Assembly (NCBI GenBank): GCA_009363875.1 | Contig: CM018680.1 | Location: forward strand, 68,401,139-68,465,138 | Direction: 5' to 3' | Length of the DNA: 64,000 nucleotides | Source of the DNA: Mikania micrantha | Lineage: Eukaryota; Streptophyta; Magnoliopsida; Asterales; Asteraceae | Part shown: positions 21,890 through 33,356 of the stretch, piece by piece | Position numbering within the stretch: the first letter of the stretch is position 1 | Layout of the letters: each line of letters begins with the position of its first letter | Notes under the pieces: generated by a model | What the model was told of the DNA's origin: nothing | What the model saw: the letters and a program-made list of their open reading frames with translations, nothing else | Databases searched by the model: none | Program-made: the position numbers and the translations under genes

Positions 21890-22305
21890 TTTTTCTTATC
21901 TGAAAACGAACTGAATTCGAGAAGTGTTTTGGTTTGGTTTCGGTTGAAACAAAACAAACCGAATAAACCGATCTGAATAAACCAAATTCAATTGAATAAA
22001 CTTACTAAAAACTAAATAACTGGTTAAAACCCGAATAAACTGAATTAAACTTTATATATTATTAACAAGATTATAAATTTAAATTTGAATTCGGTTTAAT
22101 CGGTTATCCGAAGAAACTGGATTAAAAAATTTGAAATCGATAACCGAACCAAAGACCGAAATTCGGATACGGTTAGAAACCAAACCAAAAACCTCAATTC
22201 GGAATTATGATAAAATTATGAACCAAACCGAAAATGAATTCAGAATTCGGTTTGGTTTTTCAATTACGAATACAATTCGGTTTTCGGTTTTTTGGACACC
22301 CCTAT
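21890..22305. repeat. AACCGAA-rich degenerate element
   Basis: Many copies of CGGTTT/AAACCG and the right end TTTTTTGGACACCCCTA resemble the ends of a common class of plant non-autonomous hAT-like elements. I cannot find the matching left terminus or a target duplication, so this is probably truncated. Confidence 0.35.
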
Positions 22306-23216
22306 TTTAATATTTAAATTCACTAAGAGTCCTTTTTTTCCGGCTCGTCCTGGGCAACTCAATTCACAGGACTGCTCTCGCTCTTTGGTTTATGCTTCAA
22401 TCTAAAAAAAACTATCTGCAGTGAATGACAGAAATCCACATGCTCATGTCGAAAACAAATTAATGAGTTTACACTACAAAAATGCAAACTTCATTTTCAA
22501 TTATTATTTTTTTGTTCTTCTAATCTCACCACAAATGAATTAAAAACTGATATCAATAAATTACACTAGGCTAAAACGCTTTTACCGAGATTCATACTAA
22601 TTATATTAACTTTCTTTAAAACTATAATACTTGATCTAATCTAACTTTATATAAAAGTCACACGTAGTTTAGTTTTAAATTGTTTACTATGGTATTTCTT
22701 TTTCTTTTATATTAACCTGATTTTAAGGTTTGTTGTTATATGATTTGTTATTTTACGTACATTGACCTTGCGTTTCAAATTGTGTTCAACGTATATTCAT
22801 CTACTCCGGCCACGTACGTAACCAAATTGTGTTCAGTATATTCATCTACTCCGGCCATGTACATAACCATTAGGAATTAAAAAAAAAAAAAGCGACGTTA
22901 ACACATCATATTATGAAAATAAACTGAAAACCTAATATAATTAAGATTACAACATAAAATAAAAGATGCATGAATTTAGAGCAAAAAAAATCTAATTGCT
23001 ACAATGAAATATATATATACAGGGTTTGTATCCTGTAAAAACCCCAATCTTACAGAGAAAATCCTTAAACCACATCGAGCAATTGATTTGAAACTTTAAA
23101 AAATAATATATGGTTTACACTTAACATGAAAAAAAATTGGGTTTGAATAAACAAATGTGGTTTACTATGAATCACATATTTATTTCAAAGATTCCAAATA
23201 GACGGCTCATATACGG
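22306..23216. other. AT-rich intergenic DNA with a short tandem duplication
   Basis: At about 22778-22869 a segment of roughly 46 bp containing ATTCATCTACTCCGGCCA occurs twice in tandem. I see nothing else. Confidence 0.5.
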
Positions 23217-23311
23217 TCTAACATCCTGCCCTGTCTACCACCAATATTGTCCGCTTTGCCCACTCAGATCTCATGGTTTTGCCTCCGGTTTCCCGGGTGA
23301 AAACTTTCCAG

Positions 23312-23357
23312 AGAGGTCACCCATCCATGGATTGCTGCAACCCGAACACGCTTAACT
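23312..23357 (-). other. 5S rRNA-like promoter segment in left Cassandra LTR
   Basis: On the - strand AGTTAAGCGTG (A box of 5S) and GGATGGGTGACCTC (C box) are separated by about the normal 5S distance. Both boxes are well preserved. It is not a 5S gene, because the rest of the 120-nt sequence is missing or diverged. Confidence 0.85.
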
Positions 23358-23664
23358 GAGGGGGTTTCATGTGCTCTACAACCACCTTAGCCGAAAACGC
23401 GTTGATGATGTAAGAGGCGGATCGTCACTTATGAGACACGAAACTCTCTTGTTCACGGCCGATGTGAGATTGCTTAGGATGTTACACACCCCCCCATAGG
23501 GACTCATCGTTCTCGATGAGGTTTGCCCCACCATGCCGTGTAAAACAGGAGTGTCTCTGATACCATTCTGTAACATCCGGCCCCGTCTACCACCAATATT
23601 GTCCGCTTTGCCAACTCGAAGCTCACGGTTTTGCCTCTGGTTGCCCAGATGAAAACTTCCAATG

Positions 23665-23709
23665 GAGGTCACTCATCCCTATATTGCTGCAACCTGAGCA
23701 CGCTTAACT
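23665..23709 (-). other. 5S rRNA-like promoter segment in right Cassandra LTR
   Basis: This holds the same two boxes as in the left LTR: AGTTAAGCGTGC is kept and the C box is GGATGAGTGACCTCC, with one change. Confidence 0.83.
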
Positions 23710-23887
23710 TTGAAGTTTTTATGTGCCGTCCAGCCAGCTAAGCAGAAAACGCGTTGGTGATGTAAGAGGCGGATCGTCACTTATGAGACACAAATCTCTC
23801 TTGTTCACGGCCAATGTGGGATTGCCTAGGATGTTACATAGGGTTTAAAGGTTTTCTATCTAATATTATGTTTTCACAAGAAATAAT

Positions 23888-23889
<2 letters not shown>

Positions 23890-23932
<43 letters not shown>
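23890..23932. repeat. (TA)n microsatellite
   Basis: Uninterrupted TA dinucleotides, about 21 units. Confidence 0.95.
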
Positions 23933-23934
<2 letters not shown>

Positions 23935-23964
23935 TCAAATAAAAAGTATATTATGCCTAAGAAG

Positions 23965-24503
23965 TAGGGCTGTAATCGAGCCTAGCCGAGCCGAGCTAGC
24001 TCGATAATTTTTTCGAGCCAAAAATTCGAGCTCATAAAGAAACTCGAGCCTCGAGGCGAGCCACCAGCCAACTCGTCTTTTTTTTAACCTCCTCCACTTT
24101 ACATACATATATAATATATATAAAATCTATTATATATATACAAATAATTATATATAAAATTTAATATATTTATCTGTGTATATATTATACATAATATATA
24201 TGTATGTATATATATATATTTATATACATATATTTATATGTTTGTGTGTAATATAACATATGTGCGTGTGTGTATAATTTAATATATATATATATATATA
24301 TGTTAAAAATCGAGCCAAGCCACGAGTCGTGCCAACGAGCCGAGCTTGAGCCGAGCCAACCCTGGCTCGGGCTTGGCTCGTTTTTATCGAGATTTTTTCT
24401 AGCGAAGCTCTTTTCAGCCGAGTCTATTTCGAGCGAGCTTTTTCGAGCTTTTTTTAGGGAACTTCGAGCGAGCCTCGAGTCGCGAGTTTTTTGAACAGCC
24501 CTA
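23965..24503. mobile_element. hAT-type MITE, GAGC/CGAG-rich
   Basis: The element of 539 bp starts TAGGGCTGT and ends ACAGCCCTA. It is flanked by the perfect 8-bp duplication CTAAGAAG (23957-23964 and 24504-24511). An 8-bp duplication and TAGGGCTGT-type ends are typical of the hAT superfamily. Each end is dense in CGAGC/GCTCG motifs, and the middle is a TA/TG-rich stretch. No transposase is present. A 74-codon ORF across its right end is a shadow of the repeats. Confidence 0.85.
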
Positions 24504-24755
24504 CTAAGAAGGCTAAAAATGATATTTTTAAAACTTTTAAAACCGACCCAAATGAACTCCGGTTTAACTCATTTCGACGACATTGGAACCACCTTATCAA
24601 ACTCTACAATAGCTTTTAGGTTTTAGCTTGAACAATTACGTTTATAGTTCAGGTTTTAGGGCTTGGTTAATAGCTTTTAGGGTTTATCTTTAGCTTTAGT
24701 GTCTCCTTTTAAAGTTTTGGTTTTATTATTGGGGTTTATTGTGTATGATTTATAG

Positions 24756-27305
24756 TGTCACACCCTCAATTTCCCACTAACGGAATAATACCGTTTGAGG
24801 CGTGACAAACCAGGATCTCATGTATTAGACATAGAGAAAGACCTCTATATGTTTTTCAAACATAATTCATGTCACAAATGTAATAAACAAAAGTAGCGTT
24901 GCGGAAGCATTTGAAAATCCTTGTCAAACCATAACAATTACAAAAATATAAATTACAATGTTCATTGTCTTAAATAACCAAAACCAAAACAATTGAATTG
25001 ATATAATGTATGAGACTCAACATCTTAGTTCCTGCTTGCTCGTGCTTGTGTCTTAGCGTCATGAGAAAACATGCAAATAAAGTCAACACAAAAGTTGGTG
25101 CATACACAGGTTTGTATGAATGATCACAAATATTTGAATCAATTATTTGAACAAGCTGCTTGTATATAATGTTTGCATATCACATATTCACACATTGCAT
25201 AGTCATGATAGCTAGTCATTGTACTGTTTACATAAGTGGTCGACACCGGAGCTGGCTGTTTGAATGTTTGTTTCCTTTACACTATTGTCTAACACAAACA
25301 ATAGTAATGTCTGAATTTGGCTAGTTAAACACTTGCATAGATCCACCATCTACAAAGTGAGGCTTGTCAAACCCAATAGATTTATCTTCAACTACTACGC
25401 TTTGCACTACGACAAACTAATCGGTTCAAAATGTAAGGACTTTTAGTGTTATACTTATAGTAAACAACTAACTCATGCAAGTGATATGTATCTAAAAGCG
25501 TTTGATTGCACATGTTTTCTCCCCTAAAACAGAAAAAGTAAAAAGGGTCGTGTACGCACCTGAGAATGCGAATCGAATGATCAAATACTCGTGAAATCGC
25601 GTAGATATCCTTCTACGAAGAATCTGTGTTATTACGATAACGTTGCGTTATTTGAAATGTCAGATCATGTGTGTAATCACACACGTGTCAACACACGTAT
25701 GTTTGATTGTTTGAAACGCACATAGAAAAGTATGCGTGACTTTGAATGCGTTTGATTAAATCGTATAAACATATATGATTATGTTTAGATACACGTACAT
25801 ATACACGATCGTGTTTTTGGTCAAAAATATAAATTTATTGTTTCATTATGTTCGGAATTCAGTTCTGGTTCCAACGCAATTTGAACGGGTCAAATCGGAG
25901 TTAAAACGAGTGAAATATGGACAAAACACCAAAAATTGGGTTTTTGTGCAAAACCTGAGGCCATCATGTTTGAACCGTGACCTCCCACACATAACACACC
26001 CATCTTACCATCTATGCCAGCTAGGGATTTGCATTAGACTTCCATTTTAAATTGTTTTAAAATGAGTTCCAATTGACCCTCGATTCGAATCCTATCTTTC
26101 CCCAAACCATGGGGCTTTTGTTCCATGCATCCAAACGAGTTTAGGGGTGAATTTAATTTGATTATCAATCAACAAAAAGTTCCAATTCGTGATTTACATG
26201 GTTTCAAACGTGAGTATGTTAATTCCCATTCAAAATTGTTTCAATTCGTGTATGTTAATCTGAAAAACCATAGGGTTTTCATTTAACAATATATTTCAAA
26301 ACTATAAGTACCATTTAATTTGAATAACAAACCCGTTTAGGTCGAAATCCCCAAAATGATTTAACCCACGAACCCTAGATCTTGAAATCATGGAATTCGT
26401 TGGTGTTTGATGAAATTAACAGAGGGCTTTTGTTAAGAAGATGATTCCGAACCTCTCTGTATAGTTTAATTTGGTTTTTAAACTCGTTTGAATCGAAATC
26501 CCCAAAACGTATTTCATCAAGAATCCTAGAATTATAACTTCATCAATTCATTGTTGCTTTATAAAATTAGCATAGGGTTTTTGTTTAGTATACTATTGCG
26601 AATCTTGGTGTAAGTTTAATTGGATTTTTAAATTCATTTGGATCAAAAACCCCAAATCTGTTTATACTATGAACCCTAGAACTCAGATTCTTACGATTCA
26701 ATATTAGAAAACTAAATTGTCATGGGGCTTTGCTTAGTCGGCACTTTTAGGTTGTTTAGGGATCAATTTTTACCTGATTTGATGTCCAGTTGATGGAGAT
26801 CGATTAATTTCCTGAGTTCGGCCACCCCCGATCTAATTCAACTATCCACTGTTTCTTTGATCGAATTGTTGTGTGCAGAAGTTGCTGAAAGGGCCGATTT
26901 ATGTGTTTGAAGTGAAAATTTGATTGATCTCGATCAATTTATACTAGTTCTAGTGCAACCGACTTCGGTTTCGTCTTTGAGTTGTTAATTGGTTTAAATT
27001 CGACATTATGATTATGGTTAATACTAGTTTTATGACATAATGTGATGATTAATGACCTTTAATTCGGTTAATTACCAGGTTTAATTGTGCATTATGGTTT
27101 CAATTAGGATTCTAGGTCGAATTTTGACTTCCAAGAGTCAAAATTGAACCTTTCATGTATTTACAAGTTTAATTCTTATAATTTAATTGTTTCTGGACTG
27201 ATTTTTTTTTCAATTTCAGTCCCTCTAGTTTGGTATTGTTTAATATCGTGTTATTCTCATTAATTTTGGTTAACAGAGTTAGTCCGGAAATATCAGATTG
27301 TCACA
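24756..27305 (-). repeat. gypsy-D LTR (3' LTR)
   Basis: On the + strand it starts TGTCACACCC and ends TGTCACA next to a PPT-like ACAAGGGGATGA (- strand). An identical PPT context recurs at 27836, so the internal edge could also lie at 27835. No second LTR is in the window to settle this. Confidence 0.75.
25060..25560 (-). promoter_or_regulatory. Putative LTR intron with covarying donor stem, gypsy-D
   Basis: In element orientation the donor is CAG|GTGCGTACAC (exon end 25560), and its downstream partner is GTGTATGCACC (25107-25097). They pair over 11 positions with one G-U. Then come 11 nt, TGACTTTATTTGCATG and a pyrimidine tract. The AG at the position used in gypsy-A is AT here; CTAAG a few bases on is an alternative acceptor. 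Confidence 0.42.
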
Positions 27306-27835
27306 TCATCCCCTTGTTGAAGGAATTTTCGCCCCGAAAATTGTTAAATGTTAGAAGTAGTTAGGATATAGCTTATGAATTCAAAGTGTACGTGTTATTG
27401 CGATATTTGATCATTCTGTGTACTTGTGTGTACTCACACACAAAGTCCAATGTTTGCAACACCACACCTGAGTGTGATCGTTTTATGTTCAATGTTTGGC
27501 AACATCACCCCTAAGTGTGATCGTTCCATGTAACTATTTGCATACACACCGGTTAGTACACCTAACTGTGAATATTTGTGTTTAATAATACTGTACTATG
27601 TGAACTCGCACATAGCAAATGTTTGTAACTAATCATGTCTGTACTACTATGCAGTGTAGCACATGAAATGTGGAACATAAAATGTATATAAGTGTTTGAA
27701 ATGTAGTACATTAATTGTAAGTGTTTGGAATCTACAATGTTTGTGTTCAGCACAAGTGTTTGTAATAACACCAAATGTATAAGATGTGTGTGCTTACAGT
27801 TTGAAATCTGAAAGTGTTGAAGTGTGAAGTATCAC
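27306..27835 (-). repeat. Segment between two PPT copies in gypsy-D
   Basis: The block TCACATCATCCCCTTGTTGA, followed by a TTTCG-C-C-GAAA context, occurs at 27301 and again at 27832, 531 bp apart. Between them is non-coding sequence with its own repeat of about 52 bp (ATGTTTG...GTGTGATCGTT near 27450-27525). It could be a tandem duplication of the element's 3' end or a gene-conversion product. Confidence 0.6.
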
Positions 27836-27869
27836 ATCATCCCCTTGTTGAAGGAAATTTCGTCCTGAA

Positions 27870-28884
27870 ATTTAACGTGCTTTCTCAGTGTTTGTAGTTG
27901 TTGTTTTGAATAGTTTGGGATATTTCTTCCTCATTTGATCCTCTCTTTCCCATGTGAATTCAGATCCACGTTTTGAATTCCAACAGACCTTGACTATTGG
28001 AATTTTGCTTTGTTTGAGTTGTTTGACCTCTCGGTCCATGATTTATATTGGTTCCTCGATGAACCGTAACTGTTCGTCCACCTGTATTTCTTCAAGTGAT
28101 ACTACCAATGTCTCGTTAGAAAGACATTTCTGTAAGTTCGAAACTTGAAAGACATCATGAACTCCGTTGAGTTCATCCGATAATTTGAGTTGATACGCTA
28201 CCATACCAATCATCAATCATTTTAAGGATCTGAAAAAGGTCCTACCTAACGTGGGCTAAGCTTCCCGCGCTTACCACATCGTATCACACCGTTCCAAGGT
28301 GATACTTTAGAAGAACTCGGTCTCCTACTTGAAATTCTAAAGGCTTGCGACGCTTTTCAGCATAACTCTTTTGTCGATCCCGAGCCGTTGCCATACGGTT
28401 CCGAATTTGTACAATCTTTTCTGTCGTTTCATGTACCAGTTTAGGTCCTGTTAGTTAACTGTCACCAATTTCGGCCCAACAAACTAGTGAACGACATTTA
28501 CGTCCATATAAAATTTCAAATGGTGCCGCTTGACTGCTTGTGTGATAACTGTTATTGTAAGAGAATTCCACCAACAGTAAGTGGGTTTCCCAGCTATCAT
28601 CAAAATCAATTACACAAGCTCTTAATATATCCTCGAGGGTTTGAATAGTACATTCACTACGACCGCCGGTTTGCGGATGATATGCGGTACTCATGTCTAA
28701 TCGAGTTCTCAAAGACTTATGAAGAGATTTTCAAAAAATTGAAGTAAATCGAGCATCTCGATCCGATATAATGGAAATTGGTACACCATGTCGCGATACC
28801 ACCTCCTTTACGTAAATATGAGTCAACTTCTCCATTTTGTCAGTTTCCTTGATTGCTAGGAAATGTACAGATTTCGTTAATCGA
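27870..28884 (-). pseudogene. gypsy-D integrase and chromodomain remnant
   Basis: Fragments read LTKSVHFLAIKETDK, GVPISIISDRDARF (second catalytic Asp region), STAYHPQT, SYNNSYHTS and LYGRKCRS, then QKSYAEKRRKPLEF. A multiply stopped chromodomain region follows toward 27870. Several stops and frame changes make it non-functional. It breaks off at about 28884. Confidence 0.88.
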
Positions 28885-28886
28885 AG

Positions 28887-29205
28887 GTGTGGACCTTTCA
28901 GACGGTGTGGACCTTTCAGACGATGGAAGTCCATTGCCAGAAGAAGACCTGAGGAGATGCCCATCAATGTATATATCCCTATCATTGAATGGAGCTATAT
29001 CTCCCTTGAGAAAAAGTTCAGGCTTAAGCTAAGCAATGGAAATATCGTTAAACTTAAGGAGATTGACCTCATTTCTCTTCCTGCTCCATGCATCTTTGAT
29101 TTGGAAAACCTTCCTCGTTTCAATCTAGATAACCATGCTGAAGGAAGACTCACTCCAAGGCTCATCAAGAGAAGGGCTGAGAATTTAAGAAAGGAAGGAA
29201 CATGA
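28887..29205 (+). pseudogene. copia-2b aORF C-terminal fragment
   Basis: The open segment reads RWKSIAR, then VYIPIIEWSYISLEKKF, LPAPCIFDLENLPRF and RLTPRLIKRRAENLRKEGT before TGA at 29203-29205. It matches the end of the copia-2 aORF (30490-30790) at most positions. At its left edge GGTGTGGACCTTTCAGAC is duplicated in tandem (28887-28922), right at the junction with gypsy-D. The region corresponds to the second globular domain of the copia-1 aORF. Confidence 0.82.
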
Positions 29206-29671
29206 TTTTGGTAGCATCAGCCAAGGGAGATACTGTAAGATCAAATAAGGTTGATGCTTACCAAAAAGATCTCTTAAGCAAGTCTTGGGCTCTCAGAAGA
29301 CAAACATCATTCGGAAGCAAAGAGTAAACCTTCGGAAGAACTAGTGCTTCCAAAGGTTAACTCTCTTTTTCTGAAGGCTATAAAGGAGACTCAAGCTTCC
29401 AAAGCTTCCTTAGCACTTAGAGCTTCCGACAAAGATTGATTCCACAGCTTCCGATTACAAGAACTTCTGAAGACTTCCTTCTGACAAGATCTAATTCCAC
29501 TTGAAGAAAGATTCAGAGACACTTTCTATCATCAAGACCAATATAAAAGACATTCCAATTATAGTCAGCAGCAAAGTATATCTGTCAGATCTGCAGAAGT
29601 ATCTTCAAATTAATGCCTTTTGTAGTGTAGGTATTTAATGTAAAAGTCAAAGAAGTTATTTGTAATAATTG

Positions 29672-30471
29672 TGTTGGATCGGGTTATGTAATTTAACACA
29701 ACACTTTCACAAGCAATCTTCTACTAAGCTTGATAGATGCGAAAGATTCGATCAACTCAACTTACTCACACTTGTAGAACAAATACAATACACAACTAAA
29801 GTTGATTTCAAGGTCAAAGTATATTTCGTTCAAATGCAAAGTGAACAAGACTCTAAAGCTCAAGCACACACCCGTGCCTTGCTAAGTTACAAGTGAAGGA
29901 TTATATACAAAGACCTACAGCTGTATCCTCGTAGGGATACATGGCTGGACAAAACACTAGAAACAAATGAATGCTAAATCTAGTATCTGTTATGGTCTTG
30001 ATAGGCCAAGCCATATTAATTACAATTAATACAGAAGATCCCATTGAATTTTACAATAAATACCTAAACAGAAAAAGGCATTAAATACTTCGTATCTTTG
30101 TAACTTTGACAAATCTTCTTTGCTGCTGACTAACATCTAAATGTCTTCTTTGTTGGTCTAGATGTGAGAAAGCAACTCTGTTTATTTCTATAAGTGTCCA
30201 AAATCTTTGTCAAAGAAAGTCTTTGGAAGTCTTTGTCTTGGAAGCAGCTGATAATCGTTCGGAAGCTCTGAGTGTTTAGAACTTATAAGTGCTGAGGAGG
30301 GGTTCGAAAGCTTCAGGTTGTTGTATAGTCTTTAGAAGAAGAGAATTATCCTTCGGAAGCATTAGTTCTTCCGAAGGTTAATTCTCCTCTTCCGAAGGCT
30401 GTTTGTCTTCTGAGAGTCCAAGACCGGTTCAAGAGATGTTTTGGTGAGCACCAACCTTTATTGATCTTACA
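29672..30471 (-). repeat. copia-2 3' LTR
   Basis: 800 bp. It carries four CGGAAG/CTTCCG hexamers between 30260 and 30394, and in element orientation these lie upstream of a TATATAA box (29907-29901). It has about 46 bp (near 30262-30310) that is absent from the other LTR. Confidence 0.95.
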
Positions 30472-30489
30472 GTCTCCCCCAGGCTGATG

Positions 30490-31212
30490 CTACCAAAACT
30501 TATATTGTTCATTTCTCAAGTTTTTAGCTCTTCTCTTGACAAGTCTTGGTGTGAGCCTTCCTTCAGAGTGGTTATCTGGATTGAGTAGAGGCAGGTTTTC
30601 CAGATGAAAGATATATGGAGCAGGGAGAGAAAAAATCTCATACTCCATGAGCTTCACTATGTTCCCATTGCAGTAGTTTAGTACAAACTTATTTTCCAGG
30701 GATGAATAACTCCATTCAACAACAGGGAAATACACACTTTTGGGCATTTCCTTATATCTTCATCTGGCTATGGACTTCCATCTTTTGAAAGATCCACGCC
30801 TTTTATACGGAATGATCTGACCTGAAGGTTGACTTTCTTCTTTCGGCTCCTCTTGCTCTCTCTCATCCTCCTCAGCTTCAGTTGCTTCAGGAGTGACCTC
30901 TACTGCTTCAGGAGAGGCCACTTCTGCTTCAGGAGAAGTCACTGCTACTTCAGGATCTTCAGTGACCTCTGGTCCTGCTACAGGATCCATTCCAACAGCC
31001 TTTGACCTATCTACCACTTCTTCTTCTCTCCTTTCTTCCATCCTTGGTTGTTTCTCAGGATCAGTATTAGTGGCTTGTCGCTTTGTGTGACTTCTTTTGA
31101 TTCTGATCATTGAGGATATGGGCATGTTATCATATGAGCGACTGGATGTAGGAGAGCGAGTCTCTTGCTTTGGAAAGAATGCCTTTGTTGAGGCATCACA
31201 CATTACTTCCAA
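30490..31212 (-). pseudogene. copia-2 aORF, C-terminal part
   Basis: Two adjoining open segments meet at about 30755. The upstream one is Glu/Pro-rich (EVTSPEA-like repeats) and ends KRRGSFKRWKSIAR. The downstream one reads VYFPVVEWSYSSLENKF, LPAPYIFHLENLPLL and RLTPRLVKRRAKNLR, and stops 18 bp from the LTR. The EWSY...NIVKL...LPAPYIFHLENL pattern loosely parallels the WYHYFKF...IVL...RLFDPIWIVNCSRDDIALL stretch of the copia-1 aORF, suggesting a shared C-terminal domain. Confidence 0.75.
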
Positions 31213-33356
31213 ACCTTATCTGAGTGCTGCATCAGAGAGAGGTCTGTCAATAATTATTTTTCCCTTAAAACCTAGGTTTAGAGCCTCCTTTTGTGCCTGG
31301 ATCTGCTACACCGAAGGTAATTCTCCCATCGCTATTTTGCATGTGATGTCTCTTATGTGTAGATCCATGATGGAGTTCTTCATAGGAGCAAACTGCCTTC
31401 GAGAGAAGTTATAGTTCAAAAGGAACAGCTTCATTTTCTCTCGGTAGGCATCTTCCTTTTGTTTCTTCCTAGAAGATGCCGCAGCTTTGGATGCAACAGC
31501 AGCCTGTTCAAGCTGCTGCACCCTGTCCAGCTCTGCAGCCATATCAGGTACCGACCAGAGCAATACCTCGTCAATGTCAAACCCCTTCTCTTGAAGGAGA
31601 CCAAAGAGTCGTAGAATCTCTCGATTTAGGGAAGTATCTGGTCGGCCCTTCTTCATGACTGGCCTACTCTCCTCCTGTACAGCTTTCTCCTCTGGGGTTA
31701 GTTTCCTTTTGCCGTTATCTATTGTGTTTAACCCAGAGGAGATGGATCCTGTGGCCTCACCAGTTGGTTCATCAGAAAAAATTGCTCATCTGAGGAGGAT
31801 ACCCCAAGTATGACTGGGCCTTCGTAAGCAGCTGCAGCTTCGGAGTTAACCTTAGCATTCACTGCGTCCTCCAGCTGACCAACCAACTTGGAAGGTTCCT
31901 TAGTAGTGCCCTCAGAGAGCTCAGGATTTGAGGAGAGGTCATCATCAGTCATTGTCCCAATAGGGGACATGGGTTCATCAGCCGTTGTCCCAAGAGGGGA
32001 CATGGGTTCCATGGAGATAAAGGTTGTTGCTTGAGTGGGATCCTCCATGGTAACCTTCACTGTGGTCCCAGAAGGGGACCTAGTCTTAGAAGGAGACTTT
32101 TGGATCCCATCAGGGGATCTGGGCTCCATGGTGATGTTGGATGTGAGCTCTCATTCTTTCTCCATGGATGCCTCTGCATCATCAGAAGAGTAGGAGGAGG
32201 AAGAGCTGGAGTGGGTTCTTGAGCAGTTTCCTCCTCTCCTTCTGTTGGAGATGGGGTAGCTTCCTCATCTCCTTCTGCTGGAGATGCGGATCCCATAGGT
32301 TGTTCCTTCTCCCCCTTTTTGGTAGCATCAAGGGAAAGAGAGGACACCTGGTTAGGATCAGGATGGAAAGGTGAGCAGACAAAAGGTGGTCTGCGCTGCA
32401 GATCCAGGATGGTAGCTTCTTTTCTTGGATCTGCAACCTCAAGGTAGCGACCTTAGCTTCCAGGTCAGTTACCTTGGCTTGTAAAGTGGAGATTGTGACT
32501 GTCAATTCCTGAATAGTTGGGCCCTCATCCACTAGAGTGGAGTCATTGGGCGATGGAGTCGTGAGCCTTACTCCTACACCTCCATCACCAGATGTGGTTT
32601 CTTGGCACCCTGGATTCCTCTCATTGAAGATTACCTGAAAGAAGTCATCAGCAATGTGAGTTGCCACAGAGGAGGTCCTATTGCATGTACCACTGTTCTG
32701 ATGAATTATAGATGGTTCATCAGTAGTGGCAGCCTCCACTGTATTAACCCCTTCCACACTGCTGGGGTTAACCTCTGTTGTTTTAAGCTCTGGGTCTGGG
32801 AACCTCTCTTGCAACTCTGTCACCATTATCATTAAAGTTTGGGAAGTGGGAGAGAGTGGGTCATACAGAGTAGCCGAGGAGGTACTTTGAGCCTGGGTAT
32901 ATGGATGAGTGGGGGGCTTTGATGGGTAGAGTAACCTATGGACCTGGGAGACAGTCCTTGTGATAGAGGAGCTATTTTCGAAGAAGCAGGCTCTTGTAAA
33001 GTGGCATCCCTTTGGATATTCTCAGGTATGTATGGTGACATACACTGAGGGCTGATTGATGGGTGAGGGGTAGCCATTGGATCTAGAGGAAGATCCAATG
33101 GTAAAGTAACAGGTGTGGTTTGCATCTTAGGCAGAACTGGGCCCCTACCAGGTCTCTTTGGCGTTTTCTTTTTGGGTTCGGAAGAAGGATCATGAACATT
33201 GGTAGACAATTGTTCAAGGTTTCATTTGCGTTTGTAGGTGACTTTGATTGAGTGGGAGGGTTGACAGGAAGGTGTGGGTTCAACATTTGTTAGTTTGACA
33301 GAGCTGTCACCTTCGGGAGCAGATGGCTCCATGGACGGAAGAAGAGGAGTGAAAGT
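31213..33356 (-). pseudogene. copia-2 aORF, middle part, broken
   Basis: Several frames are needed to read through. One segment (about 32390-32540) is a clear coiled coil (TISTLQAKVTDLEAKVATLRLQI), as in the middle of the copia-1 aORF. Around it are Pro/Ser/Thr- and Glu-rich low-complexity stretches, including repeats of PMSPLGT at 31930-32030. Conserved domains are not recognisable. The break density shows loss of function. Confidence 0.65.

Larger units (their letters stand above)
23217..23838 (-). mobile_element. Cassandra TRIM retrotransposon (5S-bearing LTRs)
   Basis: Two 270-bp LTRs (23217-23486 and 23569-23838) flank an 82-bp internal region. The right LTR has ends TGTAACATCC/GGATGTTACA; the left copy starts TCTAACATCC. 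In element (-) orientation the internal part has a PBS (TGGTATCAGAG, about 23555-23565) next to the right LTR and a G-run PPT (TATGGGGGGGTG, about 23487-23498) next to the left LTR. Each LTR contains 5S rRNA-like control boxes. Flanks TACGG and TAGGG are a near-match 5-bp duplication. Cassandra elements code for nothing and depend on other elements for enzymes. Confidence 0.92.
24756..28884 (-). mobile_element. Ty3/gypsy element gypsy-D, truncated
   Basis: This is the 3' LTR (24756-27305) plus the decayed 3' end of pol on the - strand. It ends abruptly inside integrase at about 28884, where sequence of copia-2b begins. The rest of gag-pol and the 5' LTR are missing. Its LTR ends TGTCACACCCTC/TGTCACA and its PPT type match the gypsy-A group. 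Confidence 0.88.

Noticed and set aside
23312..23357. 5S rRNA gene
   Set aside because: Only the promoter boxes match, and the two copies sit in LTRs of a Cassandra element.
32031..32835. + strand ORFs across the copia-2 extra ORF
   Set aside because: They overlap the - strand coding remnants and show no domain; they are antisense shadows.
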